64,000 nt of DNA, taken from the NCBI GenBank assembly GCA_009602735.1, contig WELA01012113.1, forward strand, positions 68,219 to 132,218, written 5' to 3'. The notes below the pieces were generated by a model that had not been told where the DNA came from, did not search any database, and saw only the letters and a list, made by a program, of their open reading frames with translations. How positions within the stretch are numbered: position 1 is the stretch's first letter; each line of letters starts with the position of its first letter. This document shows, in pieces, positions 1-11,884 of the stretch. The position numbers and the translations under genes are program-made. The DNA is from Mesotaenium endlicherianum (Eukaryota > Streptophyta > Zygnematophyceae > Zygnematales > Mesotaeniaceae).

Positions 1-318
1 GCACCCAAAACGCCAGAGGAAACGTCCGCATCACCCAGCCGCCCAGCCTCAGAAAATTGGCGACAGCCACACCATGGCCACAGTGCTGGAAGCCCAACAG
101 ATGCGATGGCATCGGCGCACCAAGTACACTCCAGTCCAGCATACCGGCAGGAGGGCAGTCCGCATTTGACTCGAGCCAGCCCCTGCTGCGTAGCTCTGCA
201 TGGTCAAAGCACGGGATGGGAAGAGTGCATGGGGAGAGAACGCAAGACACAGCAACAAAGTAGCATGTACTCGCTCGCTCTCTCTCTCCCTCTCCCTCTC
301 TCCCTCCCTCCCCCTCAC

Positions 319-2937
319 CTTTGCCAGCACGTCTCTGGCCAGCCGCGGCTCGTCGGCCGTCACGGGGTCTGCCACGCCCTGCCGCTGCCGGAACCTCCTC
401 CTCAGCTGGTTTGCCCCCTCTCCTGCTCTACCTGCTGCCTCGGCCTTGACAGCAGGCACACCTCCGCCTGCCACGCTCTGTTTCTCTCGAGGAGCGACAC
501 CTGTCCCCCCGTCTCCTCCGCCTTCTTGCACGCCATCCTCCTCTGCTCCGCCAACGGCACCCGCCTCGCTTCTCTGGAGACGCATGCATCAACGAGCAGA
601 GGGTGGGGATGCCAACACGAGAGGTTATCAGTAAGTGAAGTAAGATCTGGACAGATAACTCCACTTGAATAATCTTCAGCCAGCTTGGAGGTGTGCGCTC
701 GTAAGGCAAAGCAGAGGCGTACATACCCTCCAACAACCCAAAAGGTTGCCCCGCGTGCTTCCTTCCTCAAGCCCAAGCCCGTCAGTGGAAGAAGAGAAGA
801 AGCCAAGAGCTCTGCAGAAACCCCACTGCCAGCAACGGCCAACTGCCAAGTAGCTACTGCCGACTGCCGAGTGCCAAGTGGCAACTGCAAACTGCCCTGC
901 CGTGGGAGGAGGAGAAGAGGGAGCGCAGTCGCAAGCAAGCAGGGGAGGGGGGGGGAAGGGGGGGGGAGGAGCAGAGGGGCACCTTGCGCTTGCGGTCGGC
1001 CATGGCCTTGATGGCGCGGGACTGGTCCACCTTGGCCAGGTAGAAGTCGCGCTCCTTGGTGGCCGCGCTGATCTCAAACGCCAGCTTCTGCTCCCTCACC
1101 GCGTTCTTGTACGCTGCCAGCGCCATCCCACCCCATCCCCCCCCGCCCCCGGTAGACAGACACACACACAGACACACACACAGAGACACGCCCACACGCA
1201 CACGCACATACATGCACGCACACACACGTGCGCACGCGTACACACACACACCAGTCAGTATAGGTGAGCATCCACAGCAGCATCAGCCCCCCTTCCACAA
1301 CCATCTCTGGGGGCCTCAGCAGCAAGCTGCAAGCACCTCACAGCTCTGGCAGGCCTTGTATGGAGCCAGCTCTCGTTTGGAACGGGATCCAGAATCCGCA
1401 CTCTTTCTCCTGGCACCCCTCCTCCCTTGCTCCCCGCTCTCCTCTGCTGCTTGTCCTCGACATAAGCAAGACAGACCCGCGCAGGACAGCGACACGTGGC
1501 GGCACGTAAGGAGAGCATTTGGCCGCTGACTGGGAGGCACTGTCGATATCAAAGAGGAACGAGGAGGGGGGGGAGGGGGGGGAGGGAGGCTGCTTGGNNN
1601 NNNNNNNNNNNNNNNNNNNNNNNNNNNNNNNNNNNNNNNNNNNNNNNNNNNNNNNNNNNNNNNNNNNNNNNNNNNNNNNNNNNNNNNNNNNNNNNNCCCC
1701 CCCCCCCCCCCCCCCTCTCTTGAGCACGACACTAGCCCTGCTCGAGGGCACACGCATGCGCAGAAAAAGACAAGAAAAGGAGCTCCAGAAGAGACAGATG
1801 CAGATGCACGCATAGGTGGCGCAAGCCGCCAGCGAGCAATCAGAACACGGCAGGAGCTGATGGGGTGGCCCCAGGGGACCCCCACGTGCGTACAGCACGA
1901 GGGCTTGACACCTGGCAGTAACCTCGTGGTGGGAAAACGGGGGGGGGACAGATGGGATCGCCCAGGGTGGGGAGGGGCGGAAGGAGGGGGGATTGGGGAA
2001 TTGGGAGGCCTGCCAGGTGGCACTCACCAATGGGCTCTCCATTGAGCACAGCCGCCACGCGCTTGGCATCCTTCTTCTTTGCAAACTCCACCCACCTGCT
2101 CGCTCACACCCCACACACACGCACGCACACACACACACAGGCACGCACGCACACATGCACAGACGCATACACACGTGAGCACGCACGCCCGTGACCTCCC
2201 CTCAGCCAAGGTCCGTCCCCTTCAGCTCGCCACCTCTTACCCTGCATCCCCGCCCCAAACCCTAACCCCAGCTCCAAAACCCGCACCCTAGGAGCCTACT
2301 CCCTGAGCCCTGAAGCCAATCTCGAAGCTGAAGCCAGCCCTAAAGCAGGCAGCCCCATGATTCCTACCGCCCATCCCTGGTCCCCAGACATACAGAAGGA
2401 GGAGGTCATGGCACGCTTAGATGAATCTGGCGAAGCTCGCCCCATCGCAGGTGCTTGAGAGTCCTGCGGTCGCACGCCTGGCCGAGCCCGGCCACGCCTC
2501 GCCCAGTTCCTTCCGCACGTCACCAGAGCCTGCACGAGCACACCAGGCTGCAGGACTGCCAGCCGGCCGTGCCCCTCATGGCCTTCCCGCCTGACGGTGC
2601 CACCTGGCGCATGCTCATGCTCTGCAGCTAGGAGTGGCTGGTGGTAGATGAGCTCTACTCCCGTCGTCGCAGAGAGCCAGCTGCAGCGCAGACAGCAGCT
2701 GCCCTTCCTCGCTCCCTCCAGAAGGGCCGCCCACCCACTCGCACAGGGCTCTCAAGTACAATCAGACTCGAGGGGGAGAAGTCGGGCTCTTTCTTGTGGT
2801 GGAGGGAAGGGGAGGGGCGGCCGGGAGGGGCTTAGTGGGGGGGGGGGGAGGCAGAGAGCAAGAGGCTGCTCACCCTTCCGTGAAGTTCTTGCCTCTGTTG
2901 CCGCCCGCCTTCTTGCGCCTCAGCCTCACGGCCGAGT
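319..2937 (-). CDS. ESF2: ESF2/ABT1-like pre-rRNA processing factor, 3' exons
   Basis: Nucleolar RNA-binding factor of the ESF2/ABT1 family, which acts in early 18S rRNA processing and small-subunit assembly (family knowledge). Exons read on the minus strand are 2874-2937 (ends KNFTEG), 2028-2095 (WVEFAKKKDAKRVAAVLNG), 983-1113 (YKNAVREQKLAFEIS...DQSRA...RKRK) and 319-573 (RRRFRQRQGVADP...RLARDVLAK). Each is bounded by AG and GT, and phases agree where exons are adjacent. The exon for the conserved aromatic stretch between GEPIG and AYKN is missing and probably lies in the N gap at 1598-1696. The last codons and stop were not found and may lie beyond base 1. The first exon here continues exactly, in phase 1, from the exon at 10954-11461. 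The family call is from recognised conserved blocks. Confidence 0.85.
1157..1252. repeat. CA-rich microsatellite in ESF2 intron
   Basis: An imperfect (CA)n/(CACG)n tract of about 95 bases lies in an intron next to the YKNAV exon. A similar tract lies at about 2108-2182 in the preceding intron. Such tracts recur in the introns of all the GC-rich genes here. Confidence 0.9.
1598..1696. other. Assembly gap (99 N) flanked by G and C runs
   Basis: Unknown bases lie between a G-rich tract and a poly-C run. An expected ESF2 exon should lie between 1113 and 2028 and is not seen, so it is probably lost here. The true gap size is unknown. Confidence 0.95.
2108..2182. repeat. CA-rich microsatellite in ESF2 intron
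   Basis: An imperfect CA/CGCA tract lies just upstream, on the gene strand, of the WVEFAKKKD exon. Confidence 0.85.
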
Positions 2938-3124
2938 CTGTGTTCGACCAGAGCCCCCCCCCCCGGCCCCCCACGAGGTGCACGTGACACATGGCGTACC
3001 CAGGCAACCAGTCAGGACGCCTGCACGCCTGGAAAGACACACACCTCCGGCCAGCATAGGTGGGATCTGCATATATTGTAAATTAATTCCTGGACATATC
3101 CTCCCCTCCCTCTCCCCTCCCCCC

Positions 3125-3125
3125 N
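3125..3125. other. Single n: probable contig join in a poly-C run
   Basis: One ambiguous base sits at the end of a C-rich tract. Left of it are ESF2 3' exons. Right of it an unrelated plastid-protein exon begins without a splice site. Other single n positions are 41029 (in gag of element 2) and 62757 (near the M23 gene). Confidence 0.8.
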
Positions 3126-3731
3126 GTTTCTGGAAGCTTCCTCATTGATACCCAGAAGCAGGCTCGATACTCCCAAGAAATTCCCGCCCAGAATGACACT
3201 AAGTCCAAAGAGGCCACCAAGGACAAGCCTGCGTGTGGGGGGTAGCTGGCCTCCCCACGTCACTATGTCTGTTGGCTGAGCACTTGGCGGCAAGTAGCTC
3301 TGACTACTACTTGAGGACTCATTCTCTGATGAGCTAGAGGTCGTCGGTTTGCTGACACCACTTCTTTGACCCTCACTTTCACTTGCGTTAGCTTCTTCAT
3401 GGACAGCTTTGACACGAATGCCCCTTTCTTTCACTGGCTTAAGATGCAGAGATAATGAATGTAGGGTGCATATGAAGGAAGAAGGGACCCGCTTCGTAAG
3501 TTGTTTTACGATACCCGTGCCGCTTGGTAAATTGTAATCGGAATGTAGTGTGAAGTAGCTCTGTCTAAGGCTCCCGAACACAATAGGCTGGCTGCTACAC
3601 GCAACTTTCCTAAGTGGAACCTGGTAAAAACGAGCTGTAGCTGGCGCAGAGAATAGACTGTCATGTCTAATCAACATAGTCTCAGCTCCTAGTCGAGGTT
3701 GAGTAAATGCAGCTGGAAGGCATAGAGCCAT
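3126..3731 (-). CDS. PsbP-family plastid protein (PPD7-like), N-terminal exon only
   Basis: The frame opens at the first ATG (3731 on the minus strand) and stays open for about 200 codons to the n at 3125. The N-terminus is rich in Ser, Arg and Thr and poor in acidic residues, as in a chloroplast transit peptide. A Ser/Glu-rich segment follows. Then comes PTDIVTWGGQLPPTRRLVL and a hydrophobic, Gly-rich segment (GLFGLSVILGGNFLGVSSLL), resembling the pre-PsbP segment I recall for plant PsbP-domain proteins of the At3g05410 (PPD7) type. That family is thylakoid-lumenal and its exact role is uncertain. The PsbP domain itself is not in the window, because the exon runs into the contig join. It could instead be another lumenal protein with a similar signal. 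Confidence 0.5.
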
Positions 3732-6347
3732 TGTCAATGAGTGACTGCAAAAAAGTAGCTATCATCGCCTCATTGGCATAGAAGTGGGGTGATTTGTACA
3801 CAATACCCAACACAAAATTACATCGTAGTTCAGAGTCCTGACTCGAGTCTGTCTTCAGAATAAGGTGCAAGCAGGTGCAAGGTACTGTTCGCCTTGCATG
3901 CATTCATGGATATAAGCAGAAAATAATATCATGTGGAGGACGGTGTGTACTTGCAAGCATGATCAACTTCGTGGACATACAGTGGTTAGTCCTCCCACGC
4001 CTAGTTGTGAGCTTCTGTGCACTTCGTTTTGTCGGTAAATCGAGACCAGGCAAGATCGGACAAAACCAGCACTTCGCAGCACTTCGTGTCCTGGTCGTAT
4101 CTACGTGCACGTCAACGAAAGTCGTGGTTTGGTCAGGTGTCAATCTTCCAAACGTCATTTGACAAGGCATATCGAGCAATATCAAGGCCAATCAAGGCAT
4201 ATGAGTTGGTCAAGGCGCACACATTCCAATCATTGTGTCGTAACGTCGCGTCCAACAACCATGGCGGCTATGCTGCAAGAGCTTTCACTCGTTGACCATG
4301 TTGCCACTCGCGATTCTTAATGGATAAAGGTAGCACACCTACAATCTGATGAAGTTTGTGCGTTGTGATATACTGACTGGTTCGAGTATTCTTTTGTATT
4401 TGCACAAAAATTGCAACACCTATAAATTCAATGAATTTCTCTAACTCACTCCACTTTGAAATTTGCCATGGATTTAGGAACTTTCTTCCACTTTTATGGT
4501 ATTTCTCAGAAAATGAGCAACTCTTCTTCTTCGTAAGTTCCCACGTAAGTTCCCACGACTGAATAAAAACGTGCTAACATTCTACTTGCAATGCACCCTA
4601 GCAATAAAATTTAGATGGTGCCTTGGAGGCGAAGAGATTCAGTATAGAAGGCCATGCAGCTCCGCAACTCCTTGTATGAATCTAAGTTTCACTTAACATC
4701 GATACTAATTGACAATCCAGATATGTCTTTAGGTTGACCTTGATGATACTGTCCCTCCAATCAGCAAAGGGTACGTTTATGCTTGGTCAGACAAGGCATC
4801 CTTATGACCACGCCGTTCCGAACAGTTTTTTACAAAAATCTGACCCGCCGGCATGTTGAATTGTAACACATACACAAGCAATGCAACCTATGTTCATCAC
4901 ACAACCTTGATTTTCCGTCTTGCTTACCTTCTATAGTTGACCGTGGTTCTACTTCTATGCTCCACAACTCAACTAGGCGGGGGTGTATTGTTTGCGACCG
5001 GGGTACCTTGAACAACAGAGGGCTACTCTTTTTGGTTATCCTATATAGTATTTGGGGGCTACTCAACAACCTCAACTAGTCAAGACATAATCACACTGTT
5101 CCACAGTATCGACAAGCATTGAGAAGTTTGCAAATTTAAACTATGCAAGTGCACTAGGGTAAGCGCGCAAGCTTATCTCAGGGTTAAAGTCTTCATCGAT
5201 TAAATCCAAAATTACTTCAATCTCATATTGATAGAAGGGTACATGAGTTAGCCTTAAACTTGTTGGCATTTTATTGTCTACCATCCGCTATTTTCTACTT
5301 TTAAGAGCGAAGATGGGAAAGTCAGAAGTTGTGTAAAAGAGTGATTTATTTGATTTTGTGGTTTTGGTACAAGCTTTAGTAGACTTAAGTAGTTTCGGTG
5401 CACTTATGCTCAGGTTGACTTGCAATTCTCATGTAATTGATAGGATTGATGCAGTTCTGATTCTACGTTCTTATATATCTTTGGTGTGTGCTGGGGCGTT
5501 GGCAACCCAGGCATACATAAAATGGAAATAGTAGCTTGACAATATGCCGAGCCGAGAGGAAGACCTAACCAAATGCATGTCCTAGCCAGGATGTTCCTCG
5601 GGGAAGTTTGAGCCTGGATGTTTGAGTCATATAGCAGTCGGTGGCAAAGCCTAAAAAGATACTTGGCTCCAATCACATGAGGAATCTTAGCACGCGTGAA
5701 TAGCCCAAGTATCAGGGCCAGAGCTGGTGCTGGCAAGTTGGTGCGGGTAAGGATATTATCCAGTAGGAAGGGCACAAATATAATGTTTGCTCGAGTTATT
5801 GCCACCCTGTCCACAACTCGAGCATGAGGCGACCTGGCTAGCTTGGCTCGGTGAGCAGTTTGAGCAGCCATGTTGCTCATCATGATGATAGTACTTAGTA
5901 AGTAGTGCAGTTCTTAATCAAGATCAATGCAGATGCAGCCTGCTTGTGCTGACCAGGTTGGGAGGTTTGTATGTCTCCTATTCAAGTATCGTTGAAGTCA
6001 AACTTTAGAATGTCCTGATGACCTGGACGTAACATTCTCAGCAAAGTCGTGCATTGCACCCGCACCGTGAAGGGCATGCCAAAATTTGACAATATGCTGA
6101 AAATATTTACCGGGGCAGTATATGCCGCAACTCAAGTAGAGCTTACTACGAAGACCTAGCTGCATTTTCCTCACAAGCGGATACAATCAATGATGACCTC
6201 AAACGATGGGGATCAGCATAAGACAAACTTGTACCTACCACCTGGACTTGATTACAGGTCCAATCGACTGACGATATAAATTGTATCCCACAGTGTGCTC
6301 GACATCAGTCGCCACTTGGCCTCATCCGCACCCTTCTACTACAAAGA
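3732..6347. other. Intergenic, AT-richer; no recognised gene
   Basis: This stretch lies between the PsbP-family first exon and the last valyl-tRNA synthetase exon, both on the minus strand. It should hold the PsbP-family promoter and the ValRS 3' UTR. A 157-codon minus-strand frame (5410-5883) is open, but I recognise no domain in it. Short open frames at 3875-4320 look like chance. Confidence 0.6.
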
Positions 6348-9300
6348 CTACTTGGCTGCAGGCGTGGCCATGGCTTCAAGTTGGACAAGTCGGTTCTTTA
6401 TCACACTCAACTTCTCTTCGGCTTCTGCCGCCTGCTCTCTTACCCCCTGTACCACCGCTGCTGGTGCTTTTTCCACAAACTGCAAATTGCAACAAGCAAT
6501 GCATTGGAAATCACTTCCAGTGAAAGAACACGCTCATAAGAGTCTTGTTTTGCAAGCGTACCTCGCCATGCATGCAAGGCGCACCTAGTGACAAAGAGAA
6601 ACAATTTGCATCCTACTTATCTGCAACTAGTGCAATCCTTTCACCATATTTCTTATCCATAGTAAGATCATCACTTCCCAAACTCAGAAGTCACATATGC
6701 TGAAGGCAAAAGAAAGAGAAAAAGGAGCAGGCAGGGGAAGAGAGGGACAGTCACAAAAATGCCACGACCTTTCAAGAACAAGGCAAGCAGACGCACACGT
6801 GCATACAGAGGGCAAGCAGAAGAAAGAGACGAGAAGATGCAAAGGGACCAGATACCGCAATAAAGAACAAACAGGAACGAGGGGGAACGAAGTGCCGGTG
6901 GCGCATACGGAGGGCATGGAGAGGCGCTTGGCGGCGGCCGCCAGTTCAGCCTCCAGCTTGGCAGCTTGTTTGCTCAGCCTGTCGACCTCCTTGGCAATGT
7001 CCACCATGCCGGCCAGGGGCAGGTACGCCTCCAGCCCTTCTGCCACCACCAGATGCACCGCCTGCTCCGCCTCCCCTGCTCTCCTCCAAGGGCCCACCCC
7101 CACCCCCCCCCAAATCCCCCCCCCCAGCGGTCCCCGCACAATAAGTTCCAGAAGCTGGGCCATACAAAGTTGACCCTTTGTGGACCTGTAGGCGCGTGCC
7201 ATCGCTGTGACTTATCGTGGGACGCGCGGCACTTGGCAGGACGCTGTAGGCAATGATACTCAAACCTGTTTGCGGCGGCGTGCCCGGGGCAGAATGCGTT
7301 CCGAAACTGCAACTCAAATGCAAAATTTGTTTTTGTCTGCCATCCTCTCGCCTGAGACTCACTGATGTCTCCAATGATTCCAGTGACAGCAGAGGCAGCA
7401 TGGACCTTCTATTGTACGCACGCCTACATCCCCTCACAGAATGCAAGGCCCCCTATGTGCTCTTCCGCGTGAACTTGAGTATCTGCACTGGCTGGCGTGA
7501 GAGCAGACTGTGACGAGGAAGACAGGGTGAGGGGGGTGAGGGAGCACCTGGCGTGCTGCTGCTGTCGACAATCTGCAGCTGCAGCGGGTCCAGCTTACAC
7601 AGCGCCACCAGCACCGCACTCTCCTCCTGCACCCCCGAGGTGCTCCCCACAACCCTCATGAGGGCACGTGCACACATGCACACGCGTGCGCCGCGCGAGC
7701 ACTCACACAAACACACACTCTTATATTCAGCACCCACATTGTAGATGAGGAGCCGGTTACAATGTTTCAGGAGCTTGAAAGCGGTGCCGTTGCATGAACC
7801 GCTCGAGGAGGAGGAGAAGGAGGTCGCCAAAGCAGCCGTTGGTGGTCAGATTCAACACAGCCAGCGAAAGCAATTACCCCCTCCCTGACATATGTGTTCC
7901 AGCCCCTAGGCGCTTCCAGCTGGCAGCAGGCTCCAGGGGCTGCAGCTGGCCAGCACTGCTACCAGCACAGCAGCCACCTGGCTCATCCATGCAAGCCGCT
8001 AATGCGGCTGTATCCAACTATACGCCAGGCAAGCTTGACTCTATCTAGCAGTCGCTCTGCCGTTGCAACTGAAGGCAAGAAATAAGGGGGGAGAAATGTG
8101 GGAACTGGGCGGACGGGCGGGAGGGCGGGGCGAGGGGCGGAGGGGGAGTTGGGGGTTTTGAGAGGAGAAAGGGCGAGGGAGAAGCACCTGGATGAAGGCG
8201 AGGGAGGCGGGCCCAGCCACAACAATGGCGCCGATGCGCTTGCCTGGCTCCACGGTGTACTCAGCTCGCGCATTTCGCACCGACCGCACCTGCAGCAGCC
8301 CCGTCGACAACACCCCCACCCCTCTCCCCCGCCCCCGCCATCCCTCCCGCCAGCGAGCACGTACGCCCCAGGGAAAAGAGGACCAGCCCGCGTCAGTGCT
8401 CGTAATCTGTCAGTGCTTGGTCAACGTGAGCCGTTCTATTCCCGCAATACACAGAAACGTCTACCGGCGCATATACTGTCCAGTACAAATGTATACAGCA
8501 GGGAATCAAGCACGAGCTACCTCATCCGCCCTTCCACTGACCCAGCCAGGCGGCCAGCCAACCAGTCGTTTGCCACAAACACGTCGTCGGTGAAACATCA
8601 CCCCCACCTTCCCACCCGTGAAAATGAGATGCACCAGCCAGGGCTGCCTAAAAGGTGCCCCATACATGAGAGAGACGAGAACCAGACTGCACATCCATGG
8701 GAGCATCCCACTCGTCTCCTTAGGAACTAGAGGGCGTGCATGCCCCCTCGCATCCCGCTGCCTCCTTTGCAGCCTAGGTTGGCGGATCTACGAGCGAAAG
8801 GAAAGGAGGAGTAGGCCAGGTGGCAACCAGGATAATGACGACTAGCGTGCGCATGGATCAGTTGAAAACCGCAATGACTTCGGTGACTGGGGCACCAACT
8901 GAGGGCACTAGATGCCACCATCACGACAATTGCGTGTCTGTTTGGTTACACCCTTAGAGCATTGGATGGTCTCCCCCATCTGAACCACACGAGCGACTGC
9001 ACAGCGTGAACAGGGAAGACGCAATAAGGGATTGGGAGAGGCACCAGGCTCTGGAGCTCCTCAAAGCGCGCCACGGCAGCCGCGTCGCGCGGAAGCCCCA
9101 ATGCAGGCCACTTGGCAACGATCAGCGCGTCCCCAATGTGCGGCAGAGACTGCACACCCGCCGCGGCCGCATGCAGGAGGCCCAGACACGTCAGCAAACT
9201 TGCTCTGAGGTTGTGCAACCTGTCACTGTCACACCGCAACTTGACCTCACGCAGCTGGTTGAATGCGGCGGCTTTGCATGCTTGTCTTCAAGCAGCCTAA

Positions 9301-10043
9301 ACTTCGCCTATCCTAAAGCTCCGGGGTAGAGGGACGGGGGATTTTTGGGCTTAAGACATGGGTTCAGGCAGATGATTGAGGGTCTCGGATTCTGGCCTTA
9401 AATTGGGTGGGGATGGGAGCTACACCCTCAAAAAATGTTTGTGAAAACAGCGCTGAGATTGAAGAAATTACAGGTAAGATCAGACGTGTATCGTGAGGTC
9501 AGGAAGGGACAGGTGGCAGCTTGCAACTTGTAATGGTGGCGTGACTATCTGCAAAGGCCTGTGGAGCTTGTGAGAGGCGTGTGTGGGGAGCATGACCTGC
9601 TTTATACTCGGAGCACACCTCCCTCCCCTCCCTCTCTCTCTCTCTCTCACTTTCAGACAAACACACATACACAGAGGCACGCTGACGTATAGACATACCG
9701 ATTTTCCCAGTAAATAACACGCAGGTGTACAAGTCAATAAAGACACATTCCGCTCCTCCAATACAATACTCGCACACAAGCACCTCCCCCAAAAGCACAC
9801 AACACACCTGCAGAGTGGCATTTGCTCGCGCTTGGCATCGTGCACGTTCTGCACTCATCTGCAGAGGGGAAGCAGGGAGGGAGGCGCGCGCGCACCTGCC
9901 ACAGGACCTCCGTGACAAACGGCATGAAGGGGTGCAGCAGGCGCAGCACGCAGTCGTACACGTACACCAGCACGCTCTGCGCGCGCCCGGCCGCGCTTGC
10001 GTCCTCGTTCTTGTACAGCCGCGTCTTGCTCGCCTCTATGTAC
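6348..10043 (-). CDS. Valyl-tRNA synthetase, organellar/bacterial type, C-terminal six exons
   Basis: ValRS charges tRNA-Val; this C-terminal part carries the end of the anticodon-binding domain and the Val_tRNA-synt_C coiled coil. Minus-strand exons, all AG/GT bounded with consistent phases, are 9896-10043 ([10 protein letters not shown]...[15 protein letters not shown]), 9045-9149 ([14 protein letters not shown]), 8188-8289 ([16 protein letters not shown]), 7548-7626, 6909-7075 ([19 protein letters not shown]) and 6348-6479 ([10 protein letters not shown] to TAG). Together they give about 243 residues. The blocks match plant plastid/mitochondrial ValRS (EMB2247/TWN2 type) better than the cytosolic form. 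All catalytic exons (HIGH, KMSKS) are absent: nothing ValRS-like lies between 10044 and ESF2 exon 1. The gene is therefore broken here, most simply by misassembly. Confidence 0.88.
9615..9650. repeat. (CT)n simple repeat in ValRS intron
   Basis: A pyrimidine-rich CT dinucleotide run lies inside the intron between ValRS exons 9045-9149 and 9896-10043. Confidence 0.7.
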
Positions 10044-10088
<45 letters not shown>

Positions 10089-10090
10089 CA
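10044..10090. repeat. (CCAG)n tandem tetranucleotide at the ValRS intron acceptor
   Basis: About eleven copies of CCAG (gene strand CTGG) abut the 3' splice acceptor of the first visible ValRS exon. On the minus strand the run reads (GGCT)n directly before GCAG. Confidence 0.9.
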
Positions 10091-10953
10091 GCCAGTCAGC
10101 AAAGAAGCGACAGACGGCCAGAGCGCTCCCGCTCCCTCCTCATTCGTTTCAATGAGCGGCAAGCCAGCAGCAGCACAATGATAAGGTTTACTCGTGCGTG
10201 CATGCAAGAGGCAGAAGGGGAGCCCAGAGGAGCCCAACGATGCTTCGTGACCTGCTGCACCCGTGGACTCTTCACCCATGACATGTGCTGCCTGTCTACT
10301 CCCACTCGCGGCAGTGCTCACGGGTCAATGTGCTGGCTTGCGTTGCCAAAGGCACGCGCGTGCGGGAAACCGACTCCCCCCTCCTCCCTCTCTGCTACTC
10401 CTACCCTCCGCCCACCCTCCCTCCTTCCCACAAGCAAGAGGAGCTGTTGCGTTCTCGGGAGGGCAATGGTATAAGATGGAATATGACGAACATATTAAAA
10501 ACAAAAAAAGGAGAGTATGGAGAACATAGATGCGAAAGGAGAGGCAAAGGAAGGGTGCCAGGGATGGCAAGGAGGATAGGAGGAGCGGGGGAGGTAGGAG
10601 GGAGGGAGGGAGGGAGGGGGGGAGGGGGGGGTAGGTTGATGTCTGACGAGGAACAAGCAGCCAGCTGCCCAAATTGTTCAGCTTGGCACCCTCGCACTTC
10701 GATACGCTTCTTCATCAATTATCACAGCTGTACGTCCTTCACTGCTCTGCAAATCTACTTGCCAAGTGGCAGTCTAGAGCTACCAGGGCTGTGCCAGCTT
10801 CTGCCACATGCACATACATGTGGCACCTGCTGCTTTAAATATGGTACCATCCCCGTCCCAGCAGCCTTAGCTGCAGCTGCTGCCCCGACCCACAAGCCCC
10901 TTTCCTCACCAGCGGGCTACCCAAACCAGACAACTCTCAGGCTGCGTTCACAC
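10091..10953. other. Non-coding linker with G-rich runs; suspected false join
   Basis: No exon of ValRS or ESF2 could be read here. A GGGA tandem and poly-G tract lies at about 10585-10632. By gene logic the sequence should switch somewhere in this interval from the ValRS gene to ESF2 intron 1. Confidence 0.55.
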
Positions 10954-11461
10954 CTTCGGGGGCCAAATAGACTCGCAGCACCTCGGCGTACTGCGACAGC
11001 AGGTGGCGCAGTTTCAGCGGCTTCATGTGGGGCGGGATCCTGCTGAGGTAACATACGCCCCTCTTCTTGTGCGTCTCCAGCATCGCCCTAAGCTTCTCCT
11101 TCTTCTTGTCGTTCTTCTTTCCCTCCTTCTTCTTCACGCCCCCATCCCTGGCAACCCCTGAGGACCCTGGACCCAGCTCTCCCCTTCCCTCTTCTCCAAG
11201 GGCTTCCTGTTCCTCGCTCTCCTTCTCCTCATCATCTGCATCCTCCTGCCTCTGCTCTGCTCCTTCTCCTGCCTCACCGTCTGTTCCCTCGTCTTCGTCC
11301 CAATCCACACCGCTCACCTCCTCTTCTTCAGCTGCATCTTCGCCATCTTCCCTCGCTGATCTACTGGGGAGCTGTTTCAGAAGCAACCTTTCTGACAAGT
11401 CCTCCACTCCTCTTTCCGCCCCCTTTTGTGGCTTGTTTGTCTTTCTTTTGATGACGCCCAT
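10954..11461 (-). CDS. ESF2: ESF2/ABT1-like factor, exon 1
   Basis: This is the start of the ESF2/ABT1-like protein, with ATG at 11461 (minus) and 169 codons plus one base. It has a basic N-terminus (MGVIKRKTNK), then a long acidic Glu/Asp-rich segment, then a Lys-rich block, then the start of the RRM-like domain (GVCYLSRIPPHMKPLKLRHL...VLRVYLAPE). The exon ends GAA G before GTGTGA. The exon at 2874-2937 begins AC TCG, completing an Asp codon and the family motif APEDSAVRLRRKKAGG. The intron implied by the sequence is 8 kb and contains other genes, which is suspicious. The protein is predicted nucleolar. Confidence 0.9.
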
Positions 11462-11884
11462 CGACTTGTCTCGAAGCTACCAAAACTTATTTATCCTCCA
11501 TACTTCCGCACATTAATATAAGCTAAAAAGTGTCTTTCAGGAGAAGACTCTTCCTCCCCGTACTAAGATATAAGCTCGTGTATAACTCCGACAGCTTCTA
11601 GCCCTTGCGAGGCAGCTTAGTCCCTCCTCTTGAGCAGCACGCACTTCGCTTCAGAGCGTGAATTGATAGCTCAGATGGTGACAGTGCCGAGGAAAAGCTT
11701 TCGTCGTACAAGTTGTGCCGTCGAGGCGAATTAAAATGTTAAATGGACTGACTTCAATCCTACATGGACATTCGTCTTCGAATGTTCGCTACGTGTGATT
11801 GATCGCGTTCGTATTAGACTGTAAAAGTGTAAGGAATTAATAGTGAGGAAGAAAGAAAATCGCGTACTTCGCACAACTCTCTAC
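11462..11884. promoter_or_regulatory. Divergent promoter region between ESF2 and acyl-CoA synthetase
   Basis: Only 423 bases separate the two start codons, which point away from each other. The region is AT-richer than its coding flanks. No obvious TATA box at a standard distance was seen, so shared regulation is inference from layout. Confidence 0.55.

Noticed and set aside
1157-2182. CRISPR-like regular repeats
   Set aside because: They are CA microsatellites without spacers; the genome is eukaryotic.
2255-2275. Telomere-like CCCTAACCCC
   Set aside because: A single unit, not tandem, in an intron of ESF2.
5410-5883. 157-codon minus-strand frame as a gene
   Set aside because: Open, but no recognised motif and no neighbouring exon structure; mentioned only in the intergenic entry.
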